A stretch of DNA of 64,000 nt from assembly GCF_029227915.1 (NCBI RefSeq), contig NC_079880.1, positions 27,585,501 to 27,649,500 on the forward strand. The letters are read 5' to 3'. Position 1 is the first letter of the stretch. Each line of letters opens with the position of its first letter. The stretch comes from Hydractinia symbiolongicarpus. Taxonomy: Eukaryota; Cnidaria; Hydrozoa; Anthoathecata; Hydractiniidae. Positions 11,713-24,948 of this stretch are shown piece by piece. The notes beneath the pieces were generated by a model. It did no database searches. It was not told where the DNA came from and saw nothing but the letters and a program-made list of their open reading frames with translations. A program made the translations under genes and the position numbers.

Positions 11713-14700
11713 GATATTACCAAGTTATATCGCTTTTAACAATGAAATGATTGACTGTGGGACTTAATTGAACTAATTTTGACCTGTGACCTTATAAATG
11801 TGATAAGTGAGCCAACTGGACTCCAAAAAATAATATTCTTCTTACTTTGACATGATTGTTGGAAATCAGCGATTACACTGGGCGCTGTGAAAGCGCTTCA
11901 TTTAAAAATTTAGATAAATAAGTCATTTTTTACTGTGGGACCAATCCTAGCCGTTATCGTGTGCTGAATAAAGAGCGACAGTTTCAAAAACTACATCTCA
12001 CTTACTTTCTAACAATGTCAGTCCGTTTGAGTTACAACAGTTGGGTCACATATTCATACCAACATGCATTTAGCGATATTTTTCTGATATTACTAGGTTG
12101 CATCGCTTTCAACAGTGAAACGATTGACTGTGGGACTTAGTTGAACTAACATTGGACTGTGACCTGATAAATGTGATAAATGAGCAAATTGGACTCCAAG
12201 GAATAACATTCTTCTTACTTCGACATGATTGCTGGAATTCAGCAAGTACACTATGCTCTGTGGTAGCGCTTTTTTAAAAATTTAGATAAATAAGTCTTTT
12301 TTTACTGTGGGACCAAACCCAGCCGTTAGTTTGCGCTAAAGAAATAGAGACAGCTTCAATAACTACATTTCAATTACTTTCTAACGGTATCAGTCTGTTT
12401 TAGTTACAACGGTTGCGTCACATATTCGTACCAACATGTAGATAGTGATTTTTTTCCGATATTACTAGGTTGTATCGCTTCTAACAGTTAAACGATTGAC
12501 TGTGGGACTTAATTGAACTAACTTTGGACTGTGACCTGATAAATGTGATAAATGAGCCAACTGGACTCCAAGGAATAACATTCTCCTTAAATTGACATGA
12601 TTGCTGGATTTCAGCGATTTCACTAGGCTCTGTGGTAGCGCATTATTTAGAAGTTTAGATAAGTAAGTCTTTTTTTACTGTGGGACCAATCCTGTCCGTT
12701 AGTACGCGCCAAAAAAACAGAGGCATTCTCAGAAACTACATTTCATTGCTTTTTGGCGGTATCAATCCGTTTGAGTTACAACGGTTGCGTCACATATTCG
12801 TACCAACATGTATTTAGTGACAGTTTTCCGATATTACAAAGTTATATCGCTTTTAACAATGAAATGATTGACTGTGGGACTTAATTGAACTAACTTTGAC
12901 CTGTGACCTTATAAATGTGATAAGTGAGCCAACTGGACACCAAGAAATAATATTCTTCTTACTTTGACATGATTGTTGGAAATCAGCGATTACACTGGGC
13001 GCTGTGGAAGCGCTTCATTTAAAAATTTAGATAAATAATTCATTTTTCACTGTGGGACCAATCCTAGCCGTTATCGCGTCCTGAAGAAAGAGCGACAGTT
13101 TCAAAAACTACATCTCACTTACTTTCTAACGGTGTCAGTCCGTTTGAGTTACAACAGTTGGGTCACATATTGGTACCAACATGCATTTAGCGACATTTTT
13201 CTGATATTACTAGGTTGCATCGCTTTTAATAGTGAAACGATTGACTGTGGGACTTAGTTGAACTAACATTGGACTGTGACCTGATAAATGTGATAAATGA
13301 GCCAAATGGACTCCAAGGAATAACATTCTTCTTAAATTGACATGATTGCTGGATTTCAGCGATTTCACTAGGCTCTGTGGTAGCGCTTTATTTAGAAGTT
13401 TAGATAAGTAAGTCTTTTTTTACTGTGGAAACAATCCTGTCCGTTACCACGCACTGAAGAAATAGAGAAATTCTCAAAAAGTAAATCTCATTGACTTCTG
13501 GCGGTATCAAACCGTTTGAGTTACAACGGTTGCATCACATATTCGTACCAACATGTATTTAGTGATTTTTTTCCGATGTGGCTACGTTACATCGCTTTTA
13601 ACAGTGAAACGATTGACTGTGGTACTTAATTGAACTGATTCTTGACTGTGACCTTGTAAATGCGATAAAAGAGCCAATTGGGCTCCAAGGAATAACATTC
13701 TTTTTAATTCGACATGATTGCTGAAATTCAGCGAGTACACTAGGCTCTGTGGTAGTGCTTTATTCAAAACTTTAGATAAATAAGTCTTTCTTTACTGTGG
13801 GACTAATCCTGGCCGTTAGCACGCGCTGAAGAAATAGAGACATTCTCAAAAACTACATTTCATCGACTTCTTGGTGGTATCAATCCGTTTGAGTTACAAC
13901 GGTTGTGTCAGATATTCGTACCAACATGTATTTAGCGATAGTATTCTGATATTACTAGGTTGCATCGCTTTTAACAGTGAAACGATTGACTGTGGGACTT
14001 AGTTGAACTGATTTTGGACTTTAACCTTAAAAATGTGATAAATGAGCCAGTTTGACTACAAGAAGTAACATTCTTCTTAATTTGACTTGATTGCTGGAAC
14101 TCAGCTATTGCACTGGGCACTGTGGTAGCGTTTTATTTAAAAATTTAGTTAAATAAGTCTTTTCTAACTGTGGAATTAATCCTGGCCGTTAGCAGGCGCT
14201 GAAGAAATAGAGACAGTTTCAAAAACTACATTTAATTGACTTTCTAACGGTGTTAATCCGTTTGAGTTACAACGGTTGCCTCACATATTCGTACCAACAT
14301 GTATTTAGTGATTTCTTTCCGATGTGACTAAGTTGCATCGCTTTTAACAGTGAAACGATCGACTGCGGGACTTAATTGAACTGATTCTGGACTGTGACCT
14401 TGCAAATGCGATGAATGAGCCAATTGGGCTGCAAGAAATACCATACTTCTTAATTTGACATGATTGCTGGAATTCAGCGAGTACACTAGGCTCTGTGGTA
14501 GTGCTTTATATAAAAATTAACTTTAATAAGTCCTTTTTTCTGTGGGACAAACCCTGGCCGTTAGCACGCGCTGAAGAAATAGAGACATTCTCAAAATCTA
14601 CACCTCATCGACTTCTTGGCAGTATCAATCCGTTTGAGTTACAATGGTTGCGTCACATGTTCGTACCAACATGTATTTAGCAATAGTATTCTGATGTTAC

Positions 14701-15240
14701 TAGGTTCAGTGAAACGATTGACTTTGGGACTTAATTGAACTAACTCTGGACTGTGACCTGATAAATGTTATAAATGGGCCAGTTTGACTACAAGAAATAA
14801 CATTCTTCTTAAATTGACTTGATTGCTGGAACTCAGCGATTACACTGGGCGCTGTGGTAGCACTTTATTAAAAAATTAAGATAAAAAAGTCATTTTTTAT
14901 TGTAGGACCAATCCTAGCCGTTATCGCGCGCTGATGAAATAGCGACAGTTTCAAAAACTACATTTCATTGACTTTCTAATGGTATCAATCCGTTTGATTT
15001 ACAACTGTTGCGCCACATATTCGTCCCCACATGTATTTAGCGATAGGATTCGGATATTACTAGGTTGCATCGCTTTTAACAGTGAACTGTTTGACTGTGG
15101 GACTTAATTGAACTGATTTTGGACTTTGACTTTATAAATGTGATAAATGAGCCAGTTTGACAACAAAAAGTAACATTCTTCTTAATTTGACAGTTTCAAA
15201 AACTACTTTTCGTTGACTTTCTAACGGTGTCAATCCGTTT
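11713..15240. repeat. Eleven-monomer higher-order repeat, copy 3 (5' shortened)
   Basis: Matches copy 2 at a shift of 3585 bp, entering about 830 bp into the unit at CCAAGTTATATCGC. It continues past the end of the unit and also reproduces 11385-11655, including the GACA deletion joint at 15189. The shift is 500 bp less than the full 4085-bp period: one monomer plus the deletion are missing between the entry points. Private changes include AGAGAAATTC near 13466 and GACTTGATTG near 14816. Confidence 0.85.
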
Positions 15241-16636
15241 GAGTTACAACGGTTGCGTCACATATTCGCCCCACATGTATTTAGCGATAGTATTCGGACA
15301 TTACTAGGTTGCATCGCTTTTAACAGTGAAACGTTTGACTGTGGGACTTAATTGAACTAATTTTGGACTTTGACCTTGTAAATGTGATAAATGAGCCAGT
15401 TTGACTACAAGAAGTAACATTCTTCTTAATTCGACATGATTGCTGGAATTCAGTGAGTACACTAGGCTCTTTGGTAGTGCTTTATTTAAAAATTTAGATA
15501 AATAAATCTTTTTTTACTGTGGGAGTAATTCTAGCCGTTAGCACGCACTGAAGAAATAGAGACAGTTTCAAAAACTACATTTCACTGACATTCGAACGGT
15601 GTTAATCCGGTTGAGTTAAAACGGTTGCGTCACATATTCGTACCAACATGTATTTAGTGATATTTTTCCGATGTGACTAAGTTGCATCGCTTTTAACAGT
15701 GAAACGATTGACTGTAGGACTTAATTGAACTGATTCTTGACTGTGACCTTGTAAATTTGATAAATGAGCCAATTGGGCTCCAAGGAATACCATTCTTCCT
15801 AATTTGACATGATTGCCGGAAATCAGCAATTACACTGGGCGCTGTGGTAGCACTTCATTTAAAAATTTGAATAAAAAAGTCGTTTTTTACTGTGGGACCA
15901 ATCCCAGCCATAAGTTCGCGCTGTAGAATTAGAGACAGTTTCAAAAACTACATTTCATTGATTTTTTTAACGGTGTTAATCGGTTTGAGTTACAACGGTT
16001 GCGTCACATATTCGTACCAACATGTATTTAGTGATTTTTTTCCGATATCACTAAGTTGCATCGCTTTTAACAGTGAAACGATTAACTGTGGGACTTAATT
16101 GAACTGATTCTGGACTGTGACCTTGTAAATGCGATAAATGAGCCAATTGGGCTCCAAGAAATACCATTCTTCCTAATTCGACATGATTGCTGGAATTCAG
16201 CGAGTACACTAGGCTCTGTGGTAGTGCTTTATTTAAAAATTTAGATAAATAAGTCTTTTTTTACTGTGGGAGTAATCCTGGCCGTTCGCACGCGCTAAAG
16301 AAATAGACACAGTTTGAAAAATTACATTTCATTGACTTTCTAACGGTGTTAATCCGTTTGAGTTACAACGGTTGCGTCACATATTCGTCCCCACATGTAT
16401 TTATCGTTAGTATTCGGATATTATTAGGTTGCATCGCTTTTAACAGTGAAACGATTGACTGTGGGACTTAATTGAACTGATTCTGGACTGTGACCTTGTA
16501 AATGCAATAAATGAGCCAATTGGTTTTCAAGAAATACCATTCTTCTTAATTTGACATGATTGCTGGAATTCAGCGAGTACACTAGGCTCTGTGGTAGTGC
16601 TTTATTAAAAAATTAACTTTAATAAGTCCTTTTTTC
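15241..16636. repeat. Diverged single monomers
   Basis: About four monomers with no close multi-monomer partner that I could find nearby. They mark the change from the 11-monomer block to the composite repeats. Nothing but satellite is seen. The open frame at 15892-16098 lies wholly inside monomer sequence. Confidence 0.7.
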
Positions 16637-17360
16637 TGTGGGACAAATCCTGGCCGTTAGCACGCGCTGAAGAAATAGAGACATTCTCAAAATCTACACT
16701 TCATCGACTTCTTTGCGGTATCAATCCGTTTGAGTTACAATGGTTGCGTCACATGTTCGTCACTAACCGTTCGTCACTAGCCGTTATTGCGCGCTGAAGA
16801 AATAGTTTTCAAAAACTACATTTCATTGACTTTCTAATGGTATCAATCCGTTTGAGTTACAACGGTTGCTTTACATATTCGTCCCCACATGTATTTAGCG
16901 ATAGTATTCGGATATTACTAGGTTGCATCGCTTTTAACAGTGAAACGATTGACTGTGGGACTTAATTGAACTAACTTTGGAGTGTGACCTGATAAATGTT
17001 ATAAATGAGCCAGTTTGTCTACAAGAAATATCATTCTTCTTAATTTGACTTGATTGCTGGAACTCAGCGATTGCACTGGGCGCTGTGGTAGAGTTTTATT
17101 TAAAAATTAAGTTAAATAAGTCATTCTTTACTGTGGGACCAATCCCAGCCATTAGTTCGCGCTGAAGAAATAGAGACAGTTTCAAAAACTCTTTTTCGTT
17201 GACTTTCTAACGGTGTCAATCCGTTTGAGTTACAACGGTTGCGTCACATATTCGCCCGACATGTATTTAGCGATAGTATTCGGATATTACTAGGTTGCAT
17301 CGCCTTTAACAGTGAAACGTTTGACTGTGGGACTTAATTGAACTGATTTTGGTCTTTGTC
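16637..17360. repeat. Composite satellite repeat, 724 bp, copy 1
   Basis: Starts mid-monomer at CTGTGGGACAAATCCTGG and repeats exactly 724 bp later. It is about three monomers that lost roughly 400 bp through two deletions. One joint is the TTCGTCACTAACCG segment near 16757; the other is TTTTGGTCTTTGTCTGTGGG at the unit boundary. That explains why 724 is not a multiple of 372. Confidence 0.82.
16758..16785. repeat. 14-bp tandem duplication at a deletion joint
   Basis: CGTCACTAACCGTT at 16758-16771 is followed directly by CGTCACTAGCCGTT at 16772-16785. It lies where a monomer breaks off after ACATGTTCGT and the array resumes at the CCGTTATTGCGCGCTG part of another monomer. Copies of the joint are at about 17482, 18206 and 19676. 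A small templated duplication at a break-repair joint is a reasonable reading. Confidence 0.8.
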
Positions 17361-18084
17361 TGTGGGACAAATCCTGGCCGTTAGCACGCGCTGAAGAAAT
17401 AGAGACATTCTCAAAATCTACACTTCATCGACTTCTTGGCGGTATCAATCCGTTTGAGTTACAATGGTTGCGTCACATGTTCGTCACTAACCGTTCGTCA
17501 CTAGCCGTTATTGCGCGCTGAAGAAATAGTTTTCAAAAACTACATTTCATTGACTTTCTAATGGTATCAATCCGTTTGAGTTACAACGGTTGCTTTACAT
17601 ATTCGTCCCCACATGTATTTAGCGATAGTATTCGGATATTACTAGGTTGCATCGCTTTTAACAGTGAAACGATTGACTGTGGGACTTAATTGAACTAACT
17701 TTGGAGTGTGACCTGATAAATGTTATAAATGAGCCAGTTTGTCTACAAGAAATATCATTCTTCTTAATTTGACTTGATTGCTGGAACTCAGCGATTGCAC
17801 TGGGCGCTGTGGTAGAGTTTTATTTAAAAATTAAGTTAAATAAGTCATTCTTCACTGTGGGACCAATCCCAGCCATTAGTTCGCGCTGAAGAAATAGAGA
17901 CAGTTTCAAAAACTACTTTTCGTTGACTTTCTAACGGTGTCAATCCGTTTGAGTTACAACGGTTGCGTCACATATTCGCCCGACATGTATTTAGCGATAG
18001 TATTCGGATATTACTAGGTTGCATCGCCTTTAACAGTGAAACGTTTGACTGTGGGACTTAATTGAACTGATTTTGGTCTTTGTC
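17361..18084. repeat. Composite satellite repeat, 724 bp, copy 2
   Basis: Near-identical second copy of 16637-17360 with the same two deletion joints. Small differences include CTTGGCGG against CTTTGCGG and a few substitutions near 17190 and 17910. Confidence 0.82.
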
Positions 18085-19554
18085 TGTGGGACAAATCCTG
18101 GCCGTTAGCACGCGCTGAAGAAATAGAGACATTCTCAAAATCTACACTTCATCGACTTCTTGGCGGTATCAATCTGCTTGAGTTACAATGGTTGCGTCAC
18201 ATGTTCGTCACTAACCGTTCGTCACTAGCCGTTATTGCGCGCTGAAGAAATAGTTTTCAAAAACTAAATTTCATTGAATTTCTAATGGTATCAATCCGTT
18301 TGAGTTACAACGGTTGCGTTACATATTCGTCCCCACATGTATTTAGCGATAGTATTCGGATATTACTAGGTTGCATCGCTTTTAACAGTGAAACGATTGA
18401 CTGTGGGACTTAATTGAACTAACTTTGGAGTGTGACCTGATAAATGTTATAAATGAGCCTGTTTGCCTACAAGAAATATCATTATTCTTAATTTGACTTG
18501 ATTGCTGGAACTCAGCGATTGCACTGGGCACTGTGGTAGCGTTTTATTTAAAAATTAAGTTAAATAAGTCATTTTTTACTGTGGGATCAATCCCAGCCAT
18601 TAGTTCGCGCTGAAGAAATAGAGAAAGTTTCAAGAACAACACTTCATTGACTTAATAACGGTGTCAATCCGTTTGAGTTACAATGGTTGCGTCACATATT
18701 CGCCCGACATGTATTTAGCGATAGTATTCGGATATTACTAGGTTGCATCGCCTTTAACAGTGAAACGTTTGACTGTGGGACTTAATTGAACTGATTTTGG
18801 ACTTTGACCTTATAAATGTGATAAATGAGCCAGTTTGACTACAAAAAGTAACATTCTTCTTAATTTGACTTAATTGCTGGAACTCCGCGATTGCACTGGG
18901 CACTGTGGTAGCGTTTTATTAAAAAATTGAGTTTAATAAGTCATTTTTTACTCTGGGACCATTTCCAGCCGTTAGTTCGCGCTGAAGAAATAGAGACAGT
19001 ATCAAAAACTACATTTCATTGACTTTTTAACGGTGTTAATCCGTTTGATTTACAACGGTTGCGTCACATATTCGTACCAACATGTATTTAGTGATTTTTT
19101 TCCGATATCACTAAGTTGCATCGCTTTTAACAGTGAAACGATTGACTGTGGGACTTAATTGAACTGATTCTGGACTGTGACCTTATAAATGCGATAAATG
19201 AGCCAATTGGGCTCCAAGAAATACCATTCTTCTTAATTCGACATGATTGCTGGAATTCAGCGAGTACACTAGGCTCTGTGGTAGTGCTTTATTTAAAAAT
19301 TTAGATAAGTAAGACTTTTTATACTGTGGGAGTAATCCTGGCCGTTAGCACGCGCTGAAGAAATAGACACAGTTTGAAAAATTACATTTCATTGACTTTC
19401 TAACGGTGTTAATCCGTTTGAGTTACAACGGTTGCGTCACATATTCGTCCCCACATGTATTTAGCGATAGTATTCGGATATTATTAGGTTGCATCGCTTT
19501 TAACAGTGAAACGATTGACTGTGGGACTTAATTGAACTGATTTTGGTCTTTGTC
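18085..19554. repeat. Composite satellite repeat, 1470 bp, copy 1
   Basis: Begins with the same CTGTGGGACAAATCC joint as the 724-bp units and has the same CGTCACTAACCGTT joint. It is 746 bp longer, which is two monomers. It therefore looks like the 724-bp unit with two extra monomers, or the 724-bp unit is a shortened form of it. Confidence 0.8.
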
Positions 19555-21005
19555 TGTGGGACAAATCCTGGCCGTTAGCACGCGCTGAAGAAATAGAGAC
19601 ATTCTCAAAATCTACACTTCATCGACTTCTTGGCGGTATCAATCCGTTTGAGTTACAATGGTTGCGTCACATGTTCGTAACTAACCGTTCGTCACTAGCC
19701 GTTATTGCGCGCTGAAGAAATAGTTTTCAAAAACTACATTTCATTGAATTTCTAATGGTATCAATCCGTTTGAGTTACAACGGTTGCGTTACATATTCGT
19801 CCCCACATGTATTTAGCGATAGTATTCGGATATTACTAGGTTGCATCGCTTTTAACAGGGAAACGATTGACTGTGGGACTTAATTGAACTAACTTTGGAG
19901 TGTGACCTGATAAATGTTATAAATGAGCCTGTTTGCCTACAAGAAATATCATTCTTCTTAATTTGACTTGATTGCTGGAACTCAGCGATTGCACTGGGCA
20001 CTGTGGTAGCGTTTTATTTAAAAATTAAGTTAAATAAGTCATTTTTTACTGTGGGATCAATCCCAGCCATTAGTTCGCGCTGAAGAAATAGAGAAAGTTT
20101 CAAGAACAACACTTCATTGACTTAATAACGGTGTCAATCCGTTTGAGTTACAATGGTTGCGTCACATATTCGCCCGACATGTATTTAGCGATAGTATTCG
20201 GATATTACTAGGTTGCATCGCCTTTAACAGTGAAACGTTTGACTGTGGGACTTAATTGAACTGATTTTGGACTTTGACCTTATAAATGTGATAAATGAGC
20301 CAGTTTGACTACAAAAAGTAACATTCTTCTTAATTTGACTTAATTGCTGGAACTCCGCGATTGCACTGGGCACTGTGGTAGCGTTTTATTTAAAAATTGA
20401 GTTTAATAAGTCATTTTTTACTCTGGGACCATTTCCAGCCGTTAGTTCGCGCTGAAGAAATAGAGACAGTATCAAAAACTACATTTCATTGACTTTTTAA
20501 CGGTGTTAATCCGTTTGATTTACAACGGTTGCGTCACATATTCGTACCAACATGTATTTAGTGATTTTTTTCCGATATCACTAAGTTGCATCGCTTTTAA
20601 CAGTGAAACGATTGACTGTGGGACTTAATTGAACTGATTCTGGACTGTGACCTTATAAATGCGATAAATGAGCCAATTGGGCTCCAAGAAATACCATTCT
20701 TCTTAATTCGACATGATTGCTGGAATTCAGCGAGTACACTAGGCTCTGTGGTAGTGCTTTATTTTAAAATTTAGATAAATAAGACTTTTTATACTGTGGG
20801 AGTAATCCTGGCCGTTAGCACGCGCTGAAGAAATAGACACAGTTTGAAAAATTACATTTCATTGACTTTCTAACGGTGTTAATCCGTTTGAGTTACAACG
20901 GTTGCGTCACATATTCGTCCCCACATGTATTTAGCGATAGTATTCGGATATTATTAGGTTGCATCGCTTTTAACAGTGAAACGATTGACTGTGGGACTTA
21001 ATTGA
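19555..21005. repeat. Composite satellite repeat, ~1450 of 1470 bp, copy 2
   Basis: Matches 18085-19535 at a shift of 1470 bp. It departs at about 21005, where GAACTAACTTTGGACTG replaces GAACTGATTTTGGTC. The first joint is slightly altered here (TTCGTAACTAACCG near 19676). Confidence 0.8.
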
Positions 21006-23719
21006 ACTAACTTTGGACTGTGACGAGATAAATGTTATAAATGGGACAGTTTGACTACAAGAAATAACATTCTTCTTAAATTGACATGATTGCTGGCACT
21101 CAACGATTACACTGGGCGCTGGGGTAGCACTTTTTTAAAAAATTAAGATAAAAAAGTCATTTTTTACTGTGGGACCAATCCTAGCCGTTATCGCGCGCTG
21201 AAGAAATAGCGACAGTTTCAAAAACTACATATCATTGACTTACTAACGGTGTCAATCCGTTTGAGTTACAATGGTTGCGTCACATATTCGTACCAACATG
21301 TATTTAGCGATAGTATTCTGATATTACTAGGTTGCATCGCCTTTAACAGTGAAACGATTGACTTTGGGACTTAATTGAACTAACTTTAAAGTGTGACCTG
21401 ATAAATGTTATAAATGAGCCAGTTTGCCTACAAGAAATATCATTCTTCTTAATTTGACTTGATTGCTGGAACTCAGCGATTGCACTGGGCGCTGTGGTAG
21501 AGTTTTATTTAAAAATTAAGTTAAATAAGTCATTTTTTACTGTGGCACCATTCCCAGCCGTTAGTTCGCGCGTATTTAGTGATATCTTTTCGATATTACT
21601 AAGTTATATCGCTTTTAACAGTGAAACGATTGACTGTGGAACTTAATTGAACTAACATTGGACTGTGACCTGATAAATGTGATAAGTGAGCCAACTGGAC
21701 CCAAGAAATAACATTCTTTTTAATTTGACATGATTGCCGGAACTCAGGGTTTACACTGGGCGCAGTGGTAGCACTTCATTTAAAAATTTAAGTAAAAAAG
21801 TAATTTTCTACTGTTGGACCAATCCTAGCCGTCATCGCCTGATGAAGAAATAGCAACAGTTTCAAAAACTACATTTCATTCACTTTCTAACGGTATCAAT
21901 CCGTTTGAGTTACAACTGTTGCGTCACATATTCCTCCCCACATGTATTTAGCAATAGTACTCGGATATTACTAGCTTGCAGCACTTTTAACAGTGAAACG
22001 TTTGACTGTGGGACTCAATTGAACTGATTTTGGACTTTGACCTTATAAATGTGATAAATGAGCCAGTTTGACTACAAGAAGTAACATTTTTCTTAATTTG
22101 ACTTGATTGCTGGAATTCAGCGATTGCACTGGGCACTGTGGTAGCGTTTTTGTTAAAAATTAAGTTAAGTAAGTCATTCTTTCCTGTGGGACCAATCCCA
22201 GCCGTTAGTTCGCGCTGAAGAAATAGAGACAGTTTCAAAAACTACATTTCATTGACTTTCTAACCGTGTTAATCCGTTTGAGTTACAACGGTTGCGTCAC
22301 ATATTCGTACCAACATGTATTTAGTGATTTTCTTCCGATACGACTAAGTTGCATCGCTTTTAACAGTGAACTGTTTGACTGTGGGACTTAATGGAACTGA
22401 TTTTGGACTTTGACCTTATATATGTGATAAATGAGCCAGTTTGACTACAAGATGTAACATTCTTCTTAATTTAACTTGATTGCTGGAACTCAGCGATTGC
22501 ACTGGGCGCAGTGGTAGAGTTTTATTTAAAAATTAAGTAAACTAAGTCATTTTTTACTGTGGGAATAATCCCAGCCATTAGTTTGCACTGAATAAATAGA
22601 GACAGTTTAAAAAACAACATTTCATTGACTTTCTAACTGTGTCAATCCGTTTGAGTTACAACGGTCGCGTCACATATTCGTACCAACATGTATTTAGTGA
22701 TTTTTTTCCGATATTACTAAGTTGTATCGCTTTTAACAGTGAAACGATTGACTCTGGAAATTAATTGAACTGATTCTGGACTGTGACCTTATAAATGTGA
22801 TAAATGAACCAATTGCACTCCAAGAAATAACATTCTTCCTAAATTGACATGATTGCTGGAAACCAGCGATTACACTAGGCTCTGTGGTAGTGCTTTATTT
22901 AAAAATTTAGATAAATAAGTCTTTTTTTACTTTAGGACCAATTCTGGCCGTTAGCACGCACTGAAGAAATAGAGACCCTCTCAAACACTACATTTCATTG
23001 ACTTCTTGGCGGTATCAATCCGTTTGAGTTACAAAGGTTGCGTCACATATTCGTACCAACATGTATTTAGTGATATCTTTCTGATATTACTAAGTTATAT
23101 CGCTTTTAACAGTGAAACGATTGACTGTGGAACTTAATTGAACTAACTTTATACTGTGACCTGATAAATGTGATAAGTGAGCTAACTGGACCCAAGAAAT
23201 AACATTCTTCTTAATTTGACATGATTGCCTGAACTCAGGGATTACACTGGGCGCTGTGGTAGCACTTTATTAAAAAATTAAGATAAATAAGTTATATTTT
23301 ACTGTGGAACCAATCCTAGCCGTTAGTTCGCGCTGAAGAAATAGAGAAAGTTTCAAGAACTACATTTCATTGACTTACTGACGGTGTCAATCCGTTTGAT
23401 TTACAACGGTTGCGTCACATATTCGTACCAACATTTATTTAGTGATTTTCTTCCGATATTTCTAAGTTGTATTGTTTTAACAGTGAAACGATTGGTGGGA
23501 AATAATTGAACTGATTCTGGAATTTGACCTTATAAATGTAATAAATAAGCTAATGGGTCTCCAAGAAGTAACATTCTTCTTAATTTGACTTGATTGCTGG
23601 AACTCAGCGATTGCACTGGGCGCTGTGGTACAATTTTATTTGAAAATTAAGTTAAATAAGTCATTTTTTACTGTGGGAATAATCCCAGCCATTAGTTTGC
23701 ACCAACAAAATAGAGACAG
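21006..23719. repeat. Mixed diverged monomers with one truncated unit
   Basis: Seven or so monomers in which flank-type and centre-type variants are intermixed. A truncated monomer joins GTTAGTTCGCGC to GTATTTAGTGAT at about 21571. The first ACAACGGTCGCGTCAC variant, a marker of the array centre, appears near 22657. No other feature is seen; the minus-strand open frame at 21987-22238 is satellite. Confidence 0.72.
21560..21582. repeat. Truncated monomer joint, single copy
   Basis: TTAGTTCGCGC is joined to GTATTTAGTGAT, omitting the region with the conserved box. I found no second copy of this joint in the window. Confidence 0.75.
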
Positions 23720-24790
23720 TTTCTAAAACTACATTTTATTGACTTTCTAACGGTAACAATCCGTTTGAGTTACAACTGCTGCGTCACATATTCCTCCCTA
23801 CATGCATTTAGCGATAGTACTCGGATATTACTAGGTTGCATCGCTTTTAACAGTGAAACGTTTGACTGTGGGACTCAATTGAACCGATTTTGGACTTTGA
23901 CCTTATAAATGTGATGAATGAGCCAGTTTCACTACGAGAAGTAACATTCTTCCTAATTTGACTTGATTGCTGGAACTCAGCGATTGCACTGGGCACTGTG
24001 GTAGCGTTTTATTTAAAAATTAAGTTAAGTAAGTCATTTTTTTCTGTGGGACCAATCCCGGCCGTTAGTTCGTGCTGAAGAAATAGAGAAAGTTTTAAGA
24101 ACTACATTTCATTGACTTACTAACGGCGTCAATCCGTTTGATTTACAACGGTTGCGTCACATATTCCTACCAATATATATTTAGTGATTTTCTTCCGATA
24201 TTTCTAAGTTGCATCGCTTTTAACAGTGAATCGATTGACTGTGGGACTTGATTGAACTAACTTTGGACTGTGACCTGAAAAATATTATAAATGAGCTAGT
24301 TTGACTACAAGAAATAACATTCTTTTTAATTTGACATGATTGCTGGAACTCAGCGATCACACTCGTCGCTGTGGTAGCACCTTATTAAAAAATTAAGATA
24401 AATAAGTCATTTTTTACTGTGGGACCAATCCTGGCCGTTAGCACGCACTGAAGAAATAGAGACATTCTTAAAAACAACATTTCATTGACTTCTTGGCGGT
24501 ATCAATCCGTTTGAGTTACAACGGTTGCGTCACATAATCGTACCAACCTGTATTTAGTGATATCTTTTCGATATTACTAAGTTATATCGCTTTTAACAGT
24601 GAAACGATTGACTGTGGGACTTAATTGAACTGATTTTGGACTTTGACCTTATAAATGTGATAAATGAGCCAGTTTGACTACAAGAAATAACATTCTTCTT
24701 AATTTGACATGATGGCTGGAACTAAGCGATTACACTGGGCGCTGTTGCAGCGCTTTATTAAAAAATTAAATTAGAAAGTCATTCTTCACT
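23720..24790. repeat. Five-monomer higher-order repeat (1864 bp), matched segment 1
   Basis: Recurs at a shift of 1864 bp, which is five monomers. Markers are TACAACTGCTGCGTCACAT at 23771 and 25635, and GATGGCTGGAACTAAGC at 24711 and 26575. The region between the matched segments is also satellite. Confidence 0.75.
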
Positions 24791-24948
24791 GTGTGACCAA
24801 TCGTAGCCGTTATCGCGCGCTAAAGAAATAGCGACAGTTTCAAAAACTACATTTCATTGACTTTCTAACGGTATCAATCCGTTTGAGTTACAACGGTTGC
24901 GCCACATATTCGTCCCCACATGTATTTAGCGATAGTATTCCGATATTT

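Noticed and set aside
5912-14680. Repeated 61-codon open frames (5912, 6825, 9997, 10910, 13582, 14495) as a small gene family
   Set aside because: They are the same satellite positions read again in each copy of the 11-monomer repeat. They have no conserved start context, domain or codon signal. Other monomers have stops in these frames.
16758-16785. A second transposon insertion at CGTCACTAACCGTTCGTC
   Set aside because: The bases on both sides are satellite from different monomer phases and nothing foreign lies between them. It is a deletion joint with a 14-bp duplication.
21987-22238. Minus-strand frames of 71-88 codons (21987, 31282, 36746, 43500, 55724) as coding
   Set aside because: All lie inside monomers at the same phase and survive only where a few stop codons happen to be mutated. 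Identical frames at 36746 and 43500 reflect the 6754-bp duplication.
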